Source of the DNA: GWF sp031972135
Lineage (GTDB): Bacteria; Patescibacteriota; Microgenomatia; UBA1400; UBA12108
Length of the DNA: 13,773 nt
Assembly: GCA_031972135.1 (NCBI GenBank)
Contig: DALYFH010000025.1
Location: 1 to 13,773 of the forward strand
Direction: 5' to 3'
The translations under genes and the position numbers were made by a program. Below the pieces are notes generated by a model, which saw only the letters and a list, made by a program, of their open reading frames with translations, was not told where the DNA came from and made no database searches. Of the stretch, positions 1-5,802 are shown one piece after another; the stretch's first letter is position 1, and every line of letters begins with the position of its first letter.

Positions 1-11
1 AAATCTCATTA

Positions 12-17
12 GATAAT
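12..17 (+). promoter_or_regulatory. Candidate -10 element of the GNAT gene (leaderless type)
   Basis: GATAAT matches the TATAAT consensus at five of six positions and ends five bases before the ATG at 23. No Shine-Dalgarno lies between it and the start. If used, transcription would begin at or next to the start codon, giving a leaderless mRNA. The -35 region falls outside the window, so this is a positional inference only. Confidence 0.4.
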
Positions 18-22
18 TTGTC

Positions 23-535
23 ATGAAGATAAATATCCAAAACAATCCCGATCACGCTGAAGTAAAAGATTTGTTTGAACGCGCATTCAACGAAATTCTA
101 GAAGATGAGACGGGTTACTTTACTCCTGAGCTAAATCAAGACACACTCAAATCGTGGTTTGATTATGAGGAAATGATGAATTATCAGAAGTATGGTTGTC
201 TCATCGAAGCACGTGACGACAATAATATTCTCATTGGTGCTGGCTTTATAGCTAAACAACATCCAATCAGTTGGCCAGATGGAAAAAAAGCAGAACTGTT
301 TATTATTGGAGTTTTGCCAGGTACCCAGCGAGCTGGCCTGGGTAGTATGATCTTACAAAAATGTGAAGAAGCAGCTCGCAGTTTTGGCGCATCAACAGTG
401 ATTGTAAATGCCCACAGTATGCAGCCACAGCTACATACTTTTTATCAAAAAAACGGCTACACAAGAATCGGTGAATTAGAAGGTTATTACGAAAACGGCA
501 ATGCCACATTCTTTACGAAGCACTTAGACAAGTAA
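23..535 (+). CDS. GNAT-family N-acetyltransferase
   Basis: This 170-residue protein has the size and layout of a single-domain GCN5-related acetyltransferase, which moves the acetyl group of acetyl-CoA to an amine. The acetyl-CoA binding motif A is visible as a beta strand (FIIGVLP, about residues 93-99) followed by the pyrophosphate-binding loop QRAGLG (about 102-107) and a helix. Motif B follows near residues 140-155 with FYQKNGYTRIGELEGYY, the usual FYxxxGF-type ending. The N-terminal 80 residues, which normally set substrate choice, show nothing I recognise, so the substrate is unknown. It may be a cytoplasmic protein, peptide or small-molecule acetylase. There is no Shine-Dalgarno before the ATG; a -10-like hexamer sits just upstream. 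The next gene is 66 bases downstream on the same strand. Confidence 0.88.
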   Translation: MKINIQNNPDHAEVKDLFERAFNEILEDETGYFTPELNQDTLKSWFDYEEMMNYQKYGCLIEARDDNNILIGAGFIAKQHPISWPDGKKAELFIIGVLPGTQRAGLGSMILQKCEEAARSFGASTVIVNAHSMQPQLHTFYQKNGYTRIGELEGYYENGNATFFTKHLDK

Positions 536-556
536 ACCATATCAATACCTCCATGT

Positions 557-585
557 TTGTGATACAAATAACTAAGTATTAATTA
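557..585 (+). promoter_or_regulatory. Weak candidate promoter region for the DUF4342 gene
   Basis: The 66-base gap before the DUF4342 gene is very AT-rich. TTGTGA (557-562) could serve as a -35, and the run from 577 to 585 (TATTAATTA) offers poor -10 matches at non-ideal spacing (14 or 17 bases). A promoter here is plausible given the gap length, but the hexamers are weak and read-through from the GNAT gene is equally possible. Confidence 0.25.
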
Positions 586-601
586 TTAAAAAAGGAAGTA
601 T

Positions 602-880
602 ATGCCTGTCAAAAAAGCAACAAAGAAAAAACCAATCATTAGCAAGAAACAACAAAACGAATTCAAGGTCGAAGGTAAAAAAGTAGTGAGCAAAGTCAAA
701 GAATTAATCAAAGAGGGTAATGTCCGAAAGATTACTATCAAAGATAGTAAGGGCAAAGTAATCATGTCTATCCCTGTCACTGTTGGCGTTGTTGGAGCTC
801 TCCTTCTCCCTCCACTCGTCGTTCTTGGCGCGCTAGTTGCCATGATCTCTGAGTGCACCATCACTGTAGAACGCAAATAA
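602..880 (+). CDS. DUF4342 domain protein with lysine-rich N-terminus
   Basis: This 92-residue protein matches the DUF4342 family by pattern: an amphipathic KVKELIKEGNVRKITIKD segment (about 31-48), a short strand (GKVIMSIPVTVGVVGA, about 51-66), a hydrophobic stretch of about 22 residues (61-83), and the closing ECTITVER. In several Firmicutes, to my knowledge, the domain follows a UBA-like module. Here that module is absent and the first 20 residues are mostly Lys with Ala/Thr (VKKATKKKPIISKK). The biochemical role is unknown; the hydrophobic part suggests a membrane-associated or tightly packed helical hairpin. AAGGAAG at 592-598 is a fair Shine-Dalgarno for the ATG. The next gene downstream is also extremely lysine-rich, and the two may act together. 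Confidence 0.8.
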   Translation: MPVKKATKKKPIISKKQQNEFKVEGKKVVSKVKELIKEGNVRKITIKDSKGKVIMSIPVTVGVVGALLLPPLVVLGALVAMISECTITVERK

Positions 881-910
881 ACTCACTGGCTCACGCCAAA
901 TAATCTCAAA

Positions 911-919
911 AGGGGGTGA
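911..919 (+). promoter_or_regulatory. Strong Shine-Dalgarno of the lysine-rich small gene
   Basis: AGGGGGTGA closely matches the 16S anti-Shine-Dalgarno complement (AGGAGGTGA, one mismatch) and lies nine bases before the ATG at 929. It is one of the best ribosome sites in the window and is the main reason to accept the low-complexity ORF as a real, well-translated gene. Confidence 0.75.
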
Positions 920-928
920 ATTATCACT

Positions 929-1096
929 ATGCTTAAAAAAATCTTACACAGACTGCTCGGCAAAAAAACAGTTAAACCAACTGTCAAAAAATCTGTCAAA
1001 AAAGTAGCTAAAAAAGCAGTTAAAAAAGTTGCCAAAGCTGCCCCAAAGAAAATAGTCAAAAAGACTGTCAAAAAAGCCACTAAAAAACGCAAATAA
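929..1096 (+). CDS. Lysine-rich histone H1-like small protein (55 aa)
   Basis: The ORF encodes 55 residues, of which 23 are Lys and 2 Arg; the rest are mainly Val, Ala and Thr. After a short amphipathic start (MLKKILHRLLGKK) the sequence is an imperfect repeat of KKxVKK/AKK units ending TKKRK. This composition is like histone H1 C-terminal tails and bacterial H1-like proteins such as the chlamydial Hc family, which bind DNA through charge. I infer nucleic-acid or other polyanion binding, perhaps nucleoid compaction, but no folded domain is visible. A strong Shine-Dalgarno precedes the start, the gene lies 48 bases after the DUF4342 gene, and a strong terminator follows the stop by six bases. 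All three points favour a real gene over chance low-complexity DNA. Confidence 0.75.
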   Translation: MLKKILHRLLGKKTVKPTVKKSVKKVAKKAVKKVAKAAPKKIVKKTVKKATKKRK

Positions 1097-1101
1097 TAAT
1101 T

Positions 1102-1145
1102 AAGCTCGTGATTACTACTACCTGCCTTTAGTCACGAGCTTTTTT
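1102..1145 (+). terminator. Intrinsic terminator of the GNAT/DUF4342/Lys-rich run
   Basis: A perfect 10-bp stem, AAGCTCGTGA (1102-1111) paired with TCACGAGCTT (1132-1141), encloses a 20-base loop and runs into a T6 tract (1140-1145). It ends the + strand genes. The 3' arm and loop are also the last codons and stop of the - strand FemA/B gene. Read on the - strand the hairpin is followed only by an AT-rich stretch without a T-run, so it probably terminates well in the + direction only. Confidence 0.85.
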
Positions 1146-2113
1146 GTGCGAAGTAGAGTCCAGCGGATCTTATCAACCACAGTATATAGTCTGTAAAAAA
1201 GTGGGTTAGCTACATAATCCCAAGTCCCAATATATTCAACATGGCGAGCTCCGTATCCAGATTTGAACGTATGAAATCCGTACCAGGGATCATTTTTGTC
1301 CGGCTCTGGTCCCAGTGCTCCCCACATATCTAGGTATGTGCATCCCCACTCTTTTGCTAGTTTTATCGCTTCCCACATTACTAGGTTATTGGCCATTACC
1401 TCGCGGTGCTCTCTCGTACTAGCTCCGTATGGATAATAGAGTGTATCTTTAAACTTAAATAATACCCAGGTAGTAATCACTTCTCCCTCATATCTTGCCA
1501 CTAAGAGATGTGCGCTCAGCTGACCTGCTGAATCGCTGGCCTGCTGACCCAGAGTCTCCCACATCTTGCGATGATATTTGGAGCTATGAGCATAAAATCC
1601 CTGACGCTCTGTAGTCTCTGTGGTGAGCATTAGGTATCTCTCAAAATCCTCTGGCTTGGTAGATAGCTCTACTGTTACGCCACGTTTCTTGGCCACCTTG
1701 ATGTTGTAGCGTGTTTTCTGCTTAAACGACGAGAGTAGCTCCGCCTCGCTCGGTGTCACATCTAATACAAAGTTATATTTGGTAAACAGTGGCCTACCTT
1801 CTACAAGCCCCACATCTCCAAGCTTCTCTTTTAACTTATCACTTTCAGCTGTTACTTCCACTTTGGGTTCGCACTTAATAAAAATGCAGTTATTATCTTT
1901 TGCGATCTTCTTTAGCACTTCTATCTGCTCTCTGTTTGGTTCACTGCCTTTGGGGTAGTAGCCGACTGTCCACGGAGTGTGGGGGATAGGGTGGATAGTA
2001 ACTTGAATCCCTCTCTCCCTAACTACTTTGATCCCAGTCGAAGCGCGAAATTCTCCCCACTCCCATGCTTGTAGTGGGTGATCGACATTTTTGTTCCAAT
2101 CTAGTTGATTCAC
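1118..2113 (-). CDS. FemA/FemB-type peptidoglycan bridge aminoacyltransferase
   Basis: This 331-residue protein belongs to the FemABX family, whose members use aminoacyl-tRNA to add amino acids to the peptidoglycan stem peptide (lipid II) at the cytoplasmic membrane face. The N-terminus carries the common HPLQAWEWGEFR signature (about residues 12-23). The central part has FTKYNFVLDVTPSEAELLSSFKQKTRYNIKVAKKRGV, typical of the first GNAT-like half. The second half contains YYPYGAST, the NNLVMWEAIKLAKEWGCTYLDMWG segment, and FKSGYGA near residue 285, all usual for the family. The start is GTG at 2113, chosen because the N-terminal signature begins only 11 residues later. There is no good Shine-Dalgarno; TAGAAT lies just upstream. 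The amino acid donor cannot be read from sequence. The last codons form part of the convergent terminator. Confidence 0.9.
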   Translation of the reverse strand: MNQLDWNKNVDHPLQAWEWGEFRASTGIKVVRERGIQVTIHPIPHTPWTVGYYPKGSEPNREQIEVLKKIAKDNNCIFIKCEPKVEVTAESDKLKEKLGDVGLVEGRPLFTKYNFVLDVTPSEAELLSSFKQKTRYNIKVAKKRGVTVELSTKPEDFERYLMLTTETTERQGFYAHSSKYHRKMWETLGQQASDSAGQLSAHLLVARYEGEVITTWVLFKFKDTLYYPYGASTREHREVMANNLVMWEAIKLAKEWGCTYLDMWGALGPEPDKNDPWYGFHTFKSGYGARHVEYIGTWDYVANPLFYRLYTVVDKIRWTLLRTKKLVTKGR

Positions 2114-2119
2114 AAACCT

Positions 2120-2125
2120 ATTCTA
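2120..2125 (-). promoter_or_regulatory. Candidate -10 element of the FemA/B gene (leaderless type)
   Basis: On the - strand TAGAAT (five of six consensus matches) ends six bases before the GTG start at 2113. Transcription from it would start at about the GTG itself. The following AGG is only three bases from the GTG, too close for a normal Shine-Dalgarno. Position-based inference. Confidence 0.4.
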
Positions 2126-2127
2126 GC

Positions 2128-2151
2128 GGATATACGGATATAGGGATATAC
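2128..2151. repeat. Three tandem 8-bp repeats (GGATATAC/G) upstream of FemA/B
   Basis: The units GGATATAC, GGATATAG and GGATATAC lie head to tail with no spacer and are followed by GGG. They fill most of the 41-base gap between the helicase stop and the FemA/B start, directly upstream of the candidate -10. They could be a regulator's iterated operator or a simple-sequence expansion. The sequence alone does not decide. Confidence 0.7.
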
Positions 2152-2154
2152 GGG

Positions 2155-4137
2155 TCAGCGATTGAGGAGCTCATCAATACTTAAGTTGCCTGATAGAAAA
2201 TCATCTAATGTCGAGTCATTAAGACTATCTATTCTTACGCCAGATTTTTTCGTCTTAAACTGCGCACCGTGTGACACCCAAAAATCTTTCTCACTTTTAC
2301 TGTTAACCGTGCCACTCCGTAGCTCGCCAGAGCGAAGGGTGGTCTGACCTACCGAATCGCCGACACTCTGAATCAATTTGGCGGGTATCTCGTCAATAAA
2401 CCTAGACTTAGTCTGAAAACCAGTATTACCCCAGACTGTCCGCTGTTTGGCATAAGACAGATATAGTTTTTCTTTGGCACGAGTGATGCCCACATAAGCG
2501 AGTCTCCGCTCCTCTTCCATCTCTTCTAGGTCCATAAGTGCTCGGGAGTGGGGGAACAGTCCTTCTTCCATCCCGATCAAAAACACTATCGGGAACTCTA
2601 GTCCCTTGGCCGCATGCAAGGTCGTGAGGGTTACAGAGTTAGATTTATCTTTGCCCTTTTCTCCGGCAAAGTACTCTGACTGAACTAGCGACACATTCTC
2701 TAGGAGCGCCGGCAAGTCTTCAAACTCTTCGGCGACCACCTGCAGCTCCCTAATATTTTCGATTCTCGATAGCTCCTCCGGATCATCCTCATCATACTGG
2801 TCTAGATATTTTGTGGTCTCTATAACTTTTTCAAGTAGATCACTCGGCCGAGTCTTGGCAACATCAATATTTTCGCGGATCGCCATGAGCATGGCTAGTC
2901 GCCTCTTACCTACTTTTTCGGCTCTAGTGTAGCTGACTTTGTCTGCAGGATTTAGGAGGATGCGTAGATATGCTAGTAAATCTTTGATTTCTTTGCGCTC
3001 ATAAAACTTTGTCCCACCAACCAAGGTGTAAGGGACACTGCTCCTGATCATCGCTTCTTCAATCGCACGACTCTGCGCGTTGGTTCGGTAGAGTAGGGCG
3101 ATATCACTCCAGTTCTTACCCTCATTTCGGTACTTTAGAATTAGCTCCACTATTCGACTCGCCTCATCACTCCCCGAGTATGCTTCGATTAGGCCGATCG
3201 GCTCACCTGCTCCTGTCTCAGTCCAGAGTGAGAGGATGGGGTGGTTTTTGTTGTGTCCAATTACTGTGGTTGCTGCATCTAGGATATTTTGGGTACTCCT
3301 ATAGTTACGCTCGAGCCGGATCTCAGTTAGATTGGGGAAGTCTGACTTGAGTTTGGTCATATTGCGATAGTCCGCCCCGCGCCAACGGTAAATTGATTGG
3401 GACGCATCTCCAACCACCGTCAGCTCAGCTCTAGCAGCTAATAGTTTGGTTAAGAGATATTGTGTGGTATTGGTATCCTGATACTCATCGACAAACACTG
3501 CTTTAAACAGGTTTTGGTAGTTATCTCTTACATGCTCATGTTTCTGGAGTAGTTCAACTGTCAGGGAGAGTAGGTCATCAAAATCGACCGCCGTATACTC
3601 TCTTAAATACTTTTGGTATTTTGTATAGACTGCCGCCGCCGCTTCCTGAAAAGGCCCCCTCGCCATACTACGGTAATTCTCTGGATTTACCATCTCTTGT
3701 TTGGCCGAGCTGATCATACTCATGATACTGCGCGCCTTAAATCGCTTAGGGTCCTGTGATAACTCGCCCTGGATCTGCTTGACCAGATCCTCTTGGTCCC
3801 CGTCATCATAGATCACAAAATCATGCCCAATCCCAAGATGGTCGCCATGCCTCCTGAGGATCCGCGCAGACAGTGAGTGATAGGTCCCGACATTAGGTAG
3901 ATAAGTCCCGGCCACCTTTTTGACCCGCTCCTTCATCTCGCCCGCCGCTTTGTTGGTAAAAGTAACCAGGAGTAGCTGCTCTGGAGTTACAACCCCTGAG
4001 TGCATTAGGTGAGCAGCTTTGTAAGTTAAGGTTTTGGTTTTGCCACTCCCCGCACCAGCCAGTATTAGGAGGGGAGTCCCTAGATGTTCTGCTGCCCGTC
4101 TCTGTTGCTCATTTAGCTCGTCTAGGTAGGTATGCAT
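2155..4137 (-). CDS. pcrA: UvrD/PcrA-family superfamily 1A DNA helicase, short form
   Basis: An ATP-driven 3'-5' DNA helicase of the UvrD/Rep/PcrA group, acting in nucleotide excision repair, replication restart and clearing of stalled complexes. All core motifs are visible (numbering from ATG 4137): Q-motif LNEQQRRAA (8-16), Walker A GAGSGKT (28-34), Ia TFTNKAAGEM (59-68), GTYHS (84-88), DEYQDT motif II (217-222), GDASQSIYRWRGA motif III (243-255), ERNYRST motif IV (276-282), TLHAAKGLEFP motif V (506-516) and RRLAYVGITRAKEKL motif VI (543-557). At 660 residues it is shorter than typical PcrA (about 720-750); the 2B segment between VSYTRAEK and SRIENI is notably reduced. The ATG at 4137 is preferred to the in-frame TTG at 4146 because the TTG lies inside the shared divergent promoter. 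FemA/B follows 41 bases downstream on the same strand. Confidence 0.93.
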   Translation of the reverse strand: MHTYLDELNEQQRRAAEHLGTPLLILAGAGSGKTKTLTYKAAHLMHSGVVTPEQLLLVTFTNKAAGEMKERVKKVAGTYLPNVGTYHSLSARILRRHGDHLGIGHDFVIYDDGDQEDLVKQIQGELSQDPKRFKARSIMSMISSAKQEMVNPENYRSMARGPFQEAAAAVYTKYQKYLREYTAVDFDDLLSLTVELLQKHEHVRDNYQNLFKAVFVDEYQDTNTTQYLLTKLLAARAELTVVGDASQSIYRWRGADYRNMTKLKSDFPNLTEIRLERNYRSTQNILDAATTVIGHNKNHPILSLWTETGAGEPIGLIEAYSGSDEASRIVELILKYRNEGKNWSDIALLYRTNAQSRAIEEAMIRSSVPYTLVGGTKFYERKEIKDLLAYLRILLNPADKVSYTRAEKVGKRRLAMLMAIRENIDVAKTRPSDLLEKVIETTKYLDQYDEDDPEELSRIENIRELQVVAEEFEDLPALLENVSLVQSEYFAGEKGKDKSNSVTLTTLHAAKGLEFPIVFLIGMEEGLFPHSRALMDLEEMEEERRLAYVGITRAKEKLYLSYAKQRTVWGNTGFQTKSRFIDEIPAKLIQSVGDSVGQTTLRSGELRSGTVNSKSEKDFWVSHGAQFKTKKSGVRIDSLNDSTLDDFLSGNLSIDELLNR

Positions 4138-4141
4138 AAGG

Positions 4142-4147
4142 TACAAT
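4142..4147 (+). promoter_or_regulatory. Candidate -10 element of the triosephosphate isomerase operon
   Basis: TACAAT (five of six consensus) ends ten bases before the ATG at 4158. The expected transcription start, about 4154-4155, leaves a leader of only three or four bases. The upstream stretch, which would carry a -35, is inside the helicase coding region and shows no clear TTGACA. It overlaps the opposing helicase -10 candidate by two bases. Confidence 0.45.
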
Positions 4148-4151
4148 AGTA
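4146..4151 (-). promoter_or_regulatory. Candidate -10 element of the helicase gene
   Basis: On the - strand TACTAT (four of six consensus) ends eight bases before the helicase ATG at 4137. It lies within the palindrome TAGTACTA (4147-4154) and overlaps the opposing TACAAT. No Shine-Dalgarno precedes the ATG. It is weaker than the opposing element; the inference rests on the lack of any other space for a promoter. Confidence 0.35.
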
Positions 4152-4157
4152 CTACAT

Positions 4158-4847
4158 ATGAACTTCATTGTCTTGGCTAACTTTAAGTCACACAAAAACT
4201 CGGTCGAGGTCGAATCATGGTTAAAAACCGTCGCACCAGTCTCAACTAGAGCCATAGATAAAGTAACTGTCCTAGTAGCTCCTAGTATGATTCATATCCC
4301 TGTTGTTTCTAATTTCTTGCTTCAAAATTCTAATTTGCAATCATGTGCCCAGGATGTTTCGCCTTTTCCGGCCGGTGCATATACAGGCGCGGTCAATGCC
4401 GCTCAACTCAAAGAATATGGCATAAAATATGCGCTCATAGGCCATACCGAGCGTAGGCGCTACTTCCACGAAACCGCAGTTGACGTGGCCAACAAAGCTC
4501 GGGAGTTATTATCAGTCGGCATCACCCCTGCAATCTGCGTGTCCCAGGGAGATATAGAGCCTCAGTTTGCCGCCCTCGATGACGGTATCCAGAATGATTG
4601 TATTTATTGTTTTGAGCCACCAGCTGATATCGGAGGCACAGTTGCAGCACCAGCTGATGTGATCGAGGATACGCTCGCAATGATCCGCCGCTATGCAGAT
4701 GCTCCTGTTCTCTACGGTGGTAGTGTCACTCCAGATAATATCGCTACACTCCTAAAAACTTCTATTAATGGTGTCCTAGTCGCCACCGCTAGTCTTGACC
4801 CATCCCATCTCAACCAGATAATCGAAACCGTATCCCATGCGCGCTAA
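4158..4847 (+). CDS. tpiA: Triosephosphate isomerase, short form with altered loop 6
   Basis: Interconverts dihydroxyacetone phosphate and glyceraldehyde 3-phosphate in glycolysis, in the cytoplasm. The catalytic set is present: Lys10 in ANFK, His96 in IGHTERR, Glu153 in CFEPPADIGG, and the phosphate-binding YGGSV (186-190). GAYTGAVNAAQLKEYGIKYALIGHTERR is the usual bacterial-type central segment. At 229 residues it is shorter than most bacterial enzymes (about 250) and close in length to archaeal ones. The lid loop after Glu153 reads PPADIGG instead of the usual PVWAIGTG, closer to archaeal EPPELIGTG, and loop 8 has VLVATASL where many enzymes have LVGGASL. The gene starts with a candidate leaderless promoter and overlaps the LCP gene by 11 bases. 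The identification is secure; the kinetic effect of the loop changes is not known. Confidence 0.92.
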   Translation: MNFIVLANFKSHKNSVEVESWLKTVAPVSTRAIDKVTVLVAPSMIHIPVVSNFLLQNSNLQSCAQDVSPFPAGAYTGAVNAAQLKEYGIKYALIGHTERRRYFHETAVDVANKARELLSVGITPAICVSQGDIEPQFAALDDGIQNDCIYCFEPPADIGGTVAAPADVIEDTLAMIRRYADAPVLYGGSVTPDNIATLLKTSINGVLVATASLDPSHLNQIIETVSHAR

Positions 4848-5802
4848 ATTACCGATTATTCTCTCCATATTGGTAGCTCTCATGCTTGCCGCCGTTTCTT
4901 GGTTTAGGCAAAGTCAGCAAGCTATGGATTATACCCGTGGCATTACCCAGCCCCCGATAGAGGTTCTCGATACTACAGCTGGTCGCACCAATATCGCGCT
5001 CCTAGGTGTGGGCGGAGCCGGTCATGAGGGAGGGGAGTTAACCGACAGTATTCTGATCGCATCAATCAATCACGAGACAAAAATAATCACGCTCATTAGT
5101 ATCCCGAGAGACATTTATTTAACAACCTATCGCGCCAAAATTAATAGCATTTATTACTATAGCAACAAGGCAGAACCAGGGAGTGGGTTAACCAAACTCA
5201 AAGAGGCGCTCGGTGAAGTGACTGGTCTTAAGATTCATTACAGTTTGCTCATCGATTTTTCTGGCTTTATCAAAGCGATTGATGCGGTCGGCGGAATTAC
5301 AGTGACAGTTGATCAAACTTTTGACGACTACAAATACCCGATCCCCGGCAAAGAAAATGTCGAACCCGAAGCAGATAGATACGAACACCTCCATTTTGAA
5401 GCTGGCACCCAAAAAATGGATGGGGTGACCGCGCTCAAATATGTGCGCTCACGCCACGCACTAGGTGACGAAGGTACCGATTTTGCACGTAGCGCTAGGC
5501 AGCAAAAAGTAATCAGAGCCTTTATTAGTAGTCTCATCTCACGCAGTACCGTCTTTAACTCAGAACGCATCTCCACACTCAAAAAAGCACTTAGTGATTC
5601 GATCAAGACAGACATCAACGAATCAGCAATCTCCTCATTTACCAAGCTAGGACTCAGTCTTAATTTTGATGAGATCAAAAGTGTGACCATCGAGAGTTTG
5701 TTATATAACCCAAGGAATTTGGCCCCCTACGCTGGTCAATGGGTCCTAATCCCACAAGGTAGCTGGGCCAAAGTAAGCGCATATGTTTTGGAAAATCTTT
5801 AA
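4837..5802 (+). CDS. LytR-CpsA-Psr (LCP) family glycopolymer transferase
   Basis: LCP enzymes move polyprenyl-pyrophosphate-linked glycopolymers onto peptidoglycan (or onto protein in some actinobacteria) on the outer face of the membrane. This 321-residue protein has a short cytoplasmic start, one membrane helix (about 5-23), and an LCP domain from about residue 50 to 230. Family marks are NIALLGVGG (52-60), TDSILIASI (69-77), SIPRDIYL with Arg91, and the RSRHALGDEGTDFARSARQQ block with Arg204, Arg206, Asp215, Arg218 and Arg221, which in studied members bind the pyrophosphate. The C-terminal 90 residues are a less conserved tail. The start ATG lies inside the last codons of the triosephosphate isomerase gene, without a Shine-Dalgarno, so translational coupling is likely. 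The stop overlaps the GT-C gene by 20 bases. The actual polymer is unknown. Confidence 0.92.
   Translation: MRAKLPIILSILVALMLAAVSWFRQSQQAMDYTRGITQPPIEVLDTTAGRTNIALLGVGGAGHEGGELTDSILIASINHETKIITLISIPRDIYLTTYRAKINSIYYYSNKAEPGSGLTKLKEALGEVTGLKIHYSLLIDFSGFIKAIDAVGGITVTVDQTFDDYKYPIPGKENVEPEADRYEHLHFEAGTQKMDGVTALKYVRSRHALGDEGTDFARSARQQKVIRAFISSLISRSTVFNSERISTLKKALSDSIKTDINESAISSFTKLGLSLNFDEIKSVTIESLLYNPRNLAPYAGQWVLIPQGSWAKVSAYVLENL

Noticed and set aside
5328..5690. A 120-codon - strand ORF opposite the LCP gene
   Set aside because: It lies wholly inside a well-recognised LCP domain, has a low-complexity composition and no ribosome site.
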